A stretch of 64,000 nt of DNA from Clostridiaceae bacterium (lineage in GTDB: Bacteria; Bacillota; Clostridia; Lachnospirales; Lachnospiraceae). Positions 58,428 through 64,000 of the stretch are shown piece after piece. Made by a program: the position numbers and the translations under genes. The DNA is taken from NCBI GenBank assembly GCA_910575585.1, contig CAJTGF010000026.1:1-64000 (forward strand), read 5' to 3'. Within the stretch, counting starts at the first letter, position 1, and every line of letters begins with the position of its first letter. The notes beneath the pieces were generated by a model. That model was not told the DNA's origin. It made no database searches and worked only from the letters and a program-made list of their open reading frames with translations.

Positions 58428-59207
58428 ATGGCAGGAAAGCGGAGTTTGGTACGGCAAGGGAAGGTATGGATTGTATGGCTGTTGATTGGATTGGGTGTGG
58501 CTTTTATAAATCCAGGGGATTGTTTTGGGGCAGGCTTGGTGTGGGGGATAAACCAAGGGGGACAGCAATTAGAGAGGGTAAATGGGGATTTGCCGGAGAT
58601 TGCAGAGGCGGCGGAAGAGGAGAATGTGGAAGGGGAAATGGATTGGGAGGAGGAATTTACGGATACGGATACAAGGAGAGGTATCCTGGCTGTGAGGGGA
58701 GCGGTTTTTCAGGGATTCGGCGGCAGGGTACGGGTTGTGGTGAAGGAGATGGAGGGCGGAAGAGAGACGGTTATTTTGCTGGCTGGGGAAGAGGGTTATA
58801 TGGCGAATCAGGAGCTGCGGCCGGGGCGGTATCAGGTAGTGGCTGTGGAGGCGGATTCGGATGGGAGAAAGTTTGACTGTCATGTGGAAGCAGAGGAAAT
58901 GGAGGTGGATACGGACAGGGTAAGGATGTGCCGGGTTTTTGTTGGTCCTGCGAGTGTGTATCAGGTGATTTATGAAGCGGAGGATGAAATGCGGGGAATG
59001 AAGAGTGGGGATGAGAGTATGGAGCAGACTTTGGAAGCAGCGGAAGGGACAGTGGATAGAAATGGGAGAACTGAATCGGGTGTTAGGGAAGGAGAGTTTT
59101 ATTTGGAAGGACAACAAGGGATTCCAATGGTTTTATTAATTGCATTTTTGGGGATAGCGGTTAGCTTTTATGGTGCTGTGTGGGTGATCAGGGGACATCA
59201 CAAATGA
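58428..59207 (+). CDS. Membrane-anchored ICE protein with beta domain
   Basis: A 259-residue protein from ATG 58428; the longer start TTG 58398 cannot be excluded. It has an N-terminal signal/anchor (GKVWIVWLLIGLGVAFINPG), an acidic linker, a beta-sandwich-like domain (GILAVRGAVFQGFGGRVRVV; LRPGRYQVVAVEADSDGRK, like CnaB/transthyretin-type domains) and a C-terminal transmembrane helix (PMVLLIAFLGIAVSFYGAVW). It lies inside the T4SS operon and may be a surface component. No specific family is recognised. Confidence 0.65.
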   Translation: MAGKRSLVRQGKVWIVWLLIGLGVAFINPGDCFGAGLVWGINQGGQQLERVNGDLPEIAEAAEEENVEGEMDWEEEFTDTDTRRGILAVRGAVFQGFGGRVRVVVKEMEGGRETVILLAGEEGYMANQELRPGRYQVVAVEADSDGRKFDCHVEAEEMEVDTDRVRMCRVFVGPASVYQVIYEAEDEMRGMKSGDESMEQTLEAAEGTVDRNGRTESGVREGEFYLEGQQGIPMVLLIAFLGIAVSFYGAVWVIRGHHK

Positions 59208-59236
59208 TTTGGTTTTGAGGAAAGAAGGTGAACGTT

Positions 59237-59686
59237 ATGGAGCAGGAGGACCGGATTGACATTTATACCATACCTCCCAATTTTGCGGAGGAGGGGACGC
59301 TGCTGTCCGGGCGGATTAAGACAAGGAATGGGGTGGAGACAGGGGTGATCCTCCTGGTGCTTGTGCCGATTCTGCTGTCACTCAATACAACGGCAAGGGT
59401 AAAGATGTACATTGGCATGATCGTCCTGGTTCCGGTGGTGATTTTGAGTGTCATCGGAGTTCAGGGGGAGAGCCTGTTTGGGTTTATTGGGAGCTTTTTT
59501 CGGTATGTGGGCCGGAGAAGGTATCTGGCGCCGCCGGATGAGCGTTACCGGATGGAGCAGAACCGGAGGAAGAAGAGGCTTTTGAGAGAGGAAATTCAGA
59601 AGGAGAGCTTTGGGAAAGAGGAGGGACAGAGGCGGGGAAGGAAGAACGGCCGGGGAAAGCGGGAGATGAAGGAAGGGGAAATGTGA
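59237..59686 (+). CDS. PrgI-family (VirB3-like) transfer protein
   Basis: A 149-residue protein with the PrgI opening IYTIPPNFAEEGTLLSGRIK, two membrane helices (VETGVILLVLVPILLSLN; MYIGMIVLVPVVILSVIG) and a basic tail. Its place directly before VirB4 is the standard order. ATG 59237 is chosen; GTG 59228 is possible. Confidence 0.85.
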   Translation: MEQEDRIDIYTIPPNFAEEGTLLSGRIKTRNGVETGVILLVLVPILLSLNTTARVKMYIGMIVLVPVVILSVIGVQGESLFGFIGSFFRYVGRRRYLAPPDERYRMEQNRRKKRLLREEIQKESFGKEEGQRRGRKNGRGKREMKEGEM

Positions 59687-59687
59687 G

Positions 59688-62384
59688 ATGGTCATGAGAA
59701 AAGGGACGCAGGAAGCAGGCAGAGAATGGAGAAATTCGGAGGATAAGAAAGGGCTGGCAGAGCAGAAGCGGCAGTGGAAACGGGAACTGAGACGGGCGGA
59801 GAGGGATTTAAGAAGGGAGCGGAAAAAAGGGGCGGGCAGCCGGAAGGAAAGGGAGGAAAAGGGGGAAGGAAGGGGGCAAAAGGGCAGGAAAGGCAGAGCG
59901 GTTTGGAGGGAAAGGGACGGAGGAATGTTGTATGACCTGCCTTTTACCAGGGCGGGCAGGGAGATTCCTGTTAAGGCCATTAAGGAGGGGATTATTTATA
60001 CGGAGGATGGCAGGTATGTGAAGATCCTGGAGGTGCTGCCGATTAATTTCCTTCACCGGAGTGCCAGTGAACAGAGGAACATTATCTATTCGTTTATGGG
60101 GTATTTGAAGATTGCGCCGCCTCAGCTGCAGATGAAGTCTGTTTCCAAGAAGGCGGATATTTCCGGGTATCTGGAGGATCTGCGGGAGGATATGAGGACG
60201 GAGACGGATGAGCGGTGCCGGATGTTGCAGCAGGACTATGGGGAGCTTTTGTGTACGGTGGGGTATAAGGAGGCAGTGACCAGGCGGTTCTTTCTGGTGT
60301 TCCAGGTGGAGGCGCGGAAGGGGGAGAAGGAGGCTGTGGGGCTTTTGAATTCTTATGCCCAGACGGCGAAAAAGTATCTGTACCAGTGTGGAAATGAGGT
60401 GGTCTTCTCGGAGAATCCTACGGTGGAGACGGCGGAGCTTCTCTATACTTTGCTGAACCGGAAATCCAGCCAGACGGTGGGGTTTGGGGAGAGGCTGAAT
60501 GAGGTGGCGGACTGGTATTTGAGAGAGAACGGGGAGAGGAGCCTGGAGCGGATTCCCATTGGAGAGTGTGTGGCTCCGAAAGAAATGGATTTCAGGCATG
60601 GGAATTATGTAGTGCTGGACGGGGTGTACCATGGGTATCTGTTTATTCCTTCGGGGCGGTATCGGTTTCGGGTTCCGGCTGGGTGGATGTCGCTTCTGAT
60701 CAATGCCGGGGAGGGGATTGATGTGGACTTGTTTTTATATAGGCAGGACAAGGGGAAGACTCTGGAGCGGATTGGGAGGCGGATACGGCTGAACCGCTCT
60801 AAGATTAAGGACGCTTCGGATACCAACTCGGATTTTGATGATCTGGCGGAGTCGATTCAGGCGGGGTATTACTTAAAGAACGGGCTGTCTTCCAGTGAGG
60901 AGTTTTATTATCTGTGCGTGCTGGTGACGGTGACGGGGTACAGCGCCAGGGAGGTGGAGTGGCGGGCCAGGGAGATGAAAAAGCTGTTGAACGCCCAGGA
61001 CATGGATGTGGTGTCTTGTATTTTTAAGGAGGAGCAGGCGTTTCGGTCGGCACTGCCGCTGCTGGATTTGGATAGGAGCATTTATGAGAGGTCGAAACGG
61101 AATGTGCTGACTTCCGGGGCGGCGGGGTGTTATCCGTTTACGTCTTTTGAGATGTCGGATCGGAACGGGATTCTTATGGGGGTGAACACGGCAAACAGTT
61201 CTCTGGTGATCGTGGATATTTTTAATTCGGCGGTGTACAAGAACGCCAATATTTCCATAATGGGGACTACGGGGGCGGGGAAGACGTTTCTTTTGCAGCT
61301 GATGGCGCTGCGCATGAGAAGAAAGAAGATTCAGGTGTTTATTATCGCGCCGGACAAGGGCCATGAGTTTGCCAGGGCATGTACGAACATTGGAGGGGAG
61401 TTTATTAAGATTTCTTCGGCTTCGGCCAACTGTATTAATGTGATGGAGATACGGAAGAGGGATCAGGAGGCCAGTGATTTGCTGGACGGGGCGGTGACGG
61501 AGAGGTCGGAGCTGGCGGCGAAGATTCAGGATTTACATATTTTCTTTTCCCTTCTGGTGCCGGATATGGACCATGAGGAGAAGCAGCTTTTGGATGAGGC
61601 TTTGGTGACGGCGTATTACCGGAAGGGAATTACTCATGATAATGGGAGTCTGGTGGAACTTAGGGATGGGGGAAGGTATAGGGAAATGCCGGTTTTGGGG
61701 GATGTGTATGACATTCTCTGTGAGAAGCCGGAGACCAGGCGGATGGCCAACATTGTGAACCGGCTGGTCCATGGGTCGGCTTCCAGTTTTAACCAGCAGA
61801 CCAATGTGGATTTGGGGAACAAGTATGTGGTGCTGGATATTTCGGAGCTGACCGGGGATTTACTGCCGGTGGGGATGTTTGTGGCTTTGGATTATGTGTG
61901 GTCCAAGGTGAAGGAGGACCGGACGGTGGAGAAGGCGGTGTTTCTGGATGAGGTGTGGCAGCTTATTGGGGCGTCTTCTAATGAGATGGCGGCGGAGTAT
62001 GTGCTGGAGATTTTTAAGATTATCCGGGGATATGGCGGTTCGGCGGTGTGCGCTACCCAGGATTTGTCGGATTTTATGGCGTTAAAGGACGGGAAGTACG
62101 GGAGGGGGATCATCAATGCCTGCAAGACGAAGGTGGTTCTGAATCTGGAGAATGATGAGGCGAAAAAGGTGCAGGAGCTTCTTCATCTGTCGGAGGCGGA
62201 GCGGATGGAGATTGTGCATTTTGAGAGGGGGAAGGGGATGATTTCTACCAACAGCAATAATCTGACCCTGGAGTTTAAGGCAAGCCAGTTGGAGAAGGAC
62301 CTGGTTACCACGGACAGGAAGGATTTGAAGGAGTTAAAGGAGAGGCTGGCCAGGTTTGGCAGCGTGGCGTATGGCAGGCGGTGA
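59688..62384 (+). CDS. virB4: VirB4-family conjugation ATPase
   Basis: An 898-residue transfer ATPase: Walker A GTTGAGKTF at 526-533, Walker B KAVFLDEVWQLIG at about 750, then the arginine/RAS-like motif IIRGYGGSAVCATQDLSDF. An N-terminal CagE/VirB4 domain (residues 80-480) precedes. An unusually basic first 75 residues (RRAERDLRRERKKGAGSRKE) is not part of the family. It starts one base after the PrgI stop region. It energises assembly of the conjugation channel at the membrane. Confidence 0.93.
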   Translation: MVMRKGTQEAGREWRNSEDKKGLAEQKRQWKRELRRAERDLRRERKKGAGSRKEREEKGEGRGQKGRKGRAVWRERDGGMLYDLPFTRAGREIPVKAIKEGIIYTEDGRYVKILEVLPINFLHRSASEQRNIIYSFMGYLKIAPPQLQMKSVSKKADISGYLEDLREDMRTETDERCRMLQQDYGELLCTVGYKEAVTRRFFLVFQVEARKGEKEAVGLLNSYAQTAKKYLYQCGNEVVFSENPTVETAELLYTLLNRKSSQTVGFGERLNEVADWYLRENGERSLERIPIGECVAPKEMDFRHGNYVVLDGVYHGYLFIPSGRYRFRVPAGWMSLLINAGEGIDVDLFLYRQDKGKTLERIGRRIRLNRSKIKDASDTNSDFDDLAESIQAGYYLKNGLSSSEEFYYLCVLVTVTGYSAREVEWRAREMKKLLNAQDMDVVSCIFKEEQAFRSALPLLDLDRSIYERSKRNVLTSGAAGCYPFTSFEMSDRNGILMGVNTANSSLVIVDIFNSAVYKNANISIMGTTGAGKTFLLQLMALRMRRKKIQVFIIAPDKGHEFARACTNIGGEFIKISSASANCINVMEIRKRDQEASDLLDGAVTERSELAAKIQDLHIFFSLLVPDMDHEEKQLLDEALVTAYYRKGITHDNGSLVELRDGGRYREMPVLGDVYDILCEKPETRRMANIVNRLVHGSASSFNQQTNVDLGNKYVVLDISELTGDLLPVGMFVALDYVWSKVKEDRTVEKAVFLDEVWQLIGASSNEMAAEYVLEIFKIIRGYGGSAVCATQDLSDFMALKDGKYGRGIINACKTKVVLNLENDEAKKVQELLHLSEAERMEIVHFERGKGMISTNSNNLTLEFKASQLEKDLVTTDRKDLKELKERLARFGSVAYGRR

Positions 62385-62496
62385 ATGGCGGGGAATAGGC
62401 TGGAGGGGTGTTTTATGGTGAAAAAGGAAAGGGGAGAACGGAACAATAGAGAGGCAGCAGGAGGAAGGAGAAAGCTGGCAGGAGGTGAGGGAAAAC

Positions 62497-63135
62497 ATGG
62501 GTACATACCGGAACCCGGAGGTGATGTCTGGGAGGGTGCTGGAGTTGATACGGAAGTATAACGTTATGGAGCGGGGGCAGGTGGAACTGTTTTTTCCGGG
62601 GGAGAGGACCGGGGTGGTTCGGGCGATGAAACGGCTGGAGAAGAACCGGCAGATTTACTGCAATCCTTATACGGGGCTGGTTTCTTCCAGTGAGTTTGCC
62701 TATTCGTTGAAGGATGAGGGGACGATTGGGGCTTTGTGGGTGCTTGGGGATATGATGGGAAAACGGCAGGTGGAGGGACATTTTCTGGCACAGAGGGAGG
62801 AGTTTCCGGTGCGGATCGTGTTTTTTGACAGCGGGGAGATTTATGACATCTTGTATGTGGGGGCAGGGGATGTGAAGCTGGTGAATGGGATTTATGGGAA
62901 AATGAGAAGGCCGGAGGGAAGGCATATCGTGGCCATAGAGGATAAGGAGCTAATGGGGCAGATTCGGATACCGGACGTGGTTGGTTTCTGCCTGGTGAGA
63001 GATTGCGGGGAGGTGGAATATTATCGAAAGAGAGAAGAGAACGGAGGCCCAAGGGCTGGCCGGGGACCGGCTGAAGGAGGCCCAGAAGCTGGCTGGGGTT
63101 ATGCAGGAACATCTGGCGGAGGCGGCCGGGATTAA
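62497..63135 (+). CDS. DUF5697-type ICE protein
   Basis: A 212-residue protein (MSGRVLELIRKYNVMERGQV ELFF at the N-terminus, suggesting a winged helix; later VVGFCLVRDCGEVEYYRKRE) like DUF5697 proteins that follow VirB4 in Clostridia ICEs. ATG 62497 is chosen over GTG 62485, which overlaps the AGGAGG. The Gly/Ala-rich last 30 residues overlap the next gene. Role unknown, perhaps regulatory. Confidence 0.65.
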   Translation: MGTYRNPEVMSGRVLELIRKYNVMERGQVELFFPGERTGVVRAMKRLEKNRQIYCNPYTGLVSSSEFAYSLKDEGTIGALWVLGDMMGKRQVEGHFLAQREEFPVRIVFFDSGEIYDILYVGAGDVKLVNGIYGKMRRPEGRHIVAIEDKELMGQIRIPDVVGFCLVRDCGEVEYYRKREENGGPRAGRGPAEGGPEAGWGYAGTSGGGGRD

Positions 63136-63727
63136 AGCGGCTTATGAGCGGTTCGCCTCGGAGTTTCAGTATGAGCGATATGGGGAGGAGGTGGAGAAGG
63201 CTTCCCTCTGCGGGGAGCGGCTGACGGAGCGGTTGAGGCGTCTGGCAATGGAGAGCCTGGCGGAGCCGGGGAGACAGAGAGTCTATGAGGAGAGGCTGAT
63301 TCGGAGTCACTGGATCACGGCCGGGTATGAGGAGGGGATCTTGCGGGTGGAGCTGCCGTTTCTTTTGCCTCACAGGAAGAGTAAGTATACGGATTATATT
63401 TATCAGCCCCTGTTTCTGGCCATGGAGAAGTGGTGCGGGGAGAGAGGGAAGGCAGGGGCGGAGGTTCCGGCTTTTCGGGAGGCTGTGGTCGGTTTTTGCC
63501 ATGTCTATGATAAGGGGAAGCCGCAAGTCCGGGTGAGGGACCATGACAACATTGAGGAGAAACAGGTGGTGGACGCTCTGGGGACTTTTTTTCTGGAGTC
63601 TGACGGGGGACTGTATCTGGATACGTTCCACACCACGGTTATGGGGGATGGGGACCGGACGGAGGTGTTTCTTATGGAGAAGGGGAGGTTTGGGGAGTGG
63701 GTGAAAGCGTTTTATGTGGGAGAATGA
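63101..63727 (+). CDS. DUF6100-type ICE protein
   Basis: A 208-residue protein (RRLAMESLAEPGRQRVYEER; LRVELPFLLPHRKSKYTDYI; FREAVVGFCHVYDKGKPQVR VRDHDNIEEKQVVDAL) like the DUF6100 family of ICE proteins. The ATG at 63101 has a poor ribosome site. The frame stays open upstream to 63020 where ATT follows GGGGAGG by 6-7 bases, giving 27 more helical residues (IERE KRTEAQGLAGDRLKEAQ). The reading overlaps DUF5697. Function unknown. Confidence 0.65.
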   Translation: MQEHLAEAAGIKAAYERFASEFQYERYGEEVEKASLCGERLTERLRRLAMESLAEPGRQRVYEERLIRSHWITAGYEEGILRVELPFLLPHRKSKYTDYIYQPLFLAMEKWCGERGKAGAEVPAFREAVVGFCHVYDKGKPQVRVRDHDNIEEKQVVDALGTFFLESDGGLYLDTFHTTVMGDGDRTEVFLMEKGRFGEWVKAFYVGE

Positions 63728-63898
63728 GGTATCGAAAGATGAGGGCTGTGGGGGAGCGGTCAAATCGACAGGGTAAGAGTTGCCAAAAAATGCCGTGGTT
63801 TGTGTAAAAATTGGGGATTGACAGGTGGGAAATGTTACCCAGGGATAGAGCCAACAGGGTAGGAAAGAGAAGATTACGGAAAGAAATGAGGGGTGGTT

Positions 63899-64000
63899 AT
63901 GAGGAAACGGGAGAAACGGGATGAGCTGCTTTTACTTATGGCGGTAAGCGGGGAAATACCGGCGGACTGGATGGGGGAGGCGGCTGGTTCTAAGGACTAT
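63899..64000 (+). CDS. Partial ICE ORF, runs off window
   Basis: ATG 63899 after GAGGGGTGG opens a frame MRKREKRDELLLLMAVSGEI that continues to the window end without a stop. It looks like the start of a replication/transfer-associated helix-turn-helix protein common in Clostridia ICEs (LLLLMAxSGExPADW). The family cannot be fixed from 34 codons. The gap 63728-63898 before it shows no gene. Confidence 0.55.
   Translation, partial: MRKREKRDELLLLMAVSGEIPADWMGEAAGSKDY

Noticed and set aside
58346-58876. Gly-rich ORF overlapping the beta-domain protein
   Set aside because: The overlapping frame from 58428 has a signal peptide, a folded domain and a terminal membrane helix, so this frame is a shadow.
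63760-63860. Promoter around TTGACA near 63818
   Set aside because: TTGACA is present but no acceptable -10 box at proper spacing was found.

Overview
The window reads as chromosome of a spore-forming Lachnospiraceae/Clostridia bacterium, with one accessory zone at its left and an integrative conjugative element (ICE) entering at its right. The taxonomic call rests on spoIVB, the spoIIAA-spoIIAB-sigF cluster with spoVAA/spoVAB, DUF4364, DUF5716/DUF5717 and DUF6472 family proteins, a valS T-box, and AGGAGG-type ribosome binding sites. No rRNA is present, so the genus is not assigned.

Layout. (1) 1-8700, AT-rich defence and decay zone: a type III restriction-modification pair (mod, res) with a deleted rhuM-like gene between them, a stub that may be a GHKL-ATPase gene, a broken TOTE-type primase-helicase gene, a frameshifted arsC/Spx-like gene, and a 5'-truncated IS110 transposase. 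(2) 8800-24100, GC-richer core: spoIVB, a BMP-domain protein, a metallophosphoesterase, an L,D-transpeptidase, mscL, carB, a marR-MATE unit with a clear promoter and operator, an MFS transporter, a Cof-type phosphatase, bcp and hicAB. (3) 24170-25920: two large inverted copies of a palindromic repeat, DUF4364, tRNA-Val(CAC) and tRNA-Ala(CGC). (4) 26083-33166: a three-gene cassette of a giant DUF5717 protein, a DUF5716 protein and a TPR protein, then a second MATE exporter. (5) 33186-39700: a T-box leader, a tiny Cys-containing DUF6472 gene, valS, a third palindromic repeat, folC, a 45-residue ORF and a membrane TPR protein. (6) 39811-44845: spoIIAA-spoIIAB-sigF-(small membrane ORF)-spoVAA-spoVAB, a sodium symporter of the neurotransmitter-symporter family, and a spoVAC cut off before its C-terminus. 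(7) 44846-64000, ICE: parA-parB, a periodic array of palindromes that looks like parS, a dead integrase fragment, AT-rich cargo (a zinc-ribbon protein with a HEPN-like motif and a SIR2/AbiH-like protein), a regulator, then a type IV secretion operon (VirB2-like pilin, VirB6-like protein, transglycosylase/C39 hydrolase, PrgI/VirB3, VirB4 and accessory DUF genes) that runs off the window.

The observations I rate highest are: spoVAC stops exactly where the mobile element begins, so the ICE may be a sporulation-gene intervening element; the approximately 35.5-bp-period palindrome array just after parB, with a decayed second array 2 kb away, probably a partition centromere; the two AT-rich candidate defence genes between the arrays; the DUF5717/DUF5716/TPR cassette; the mosaic large palindromes; and the TOTE relic. 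Functions given for these are inferences from motifs and context; no database search was run.
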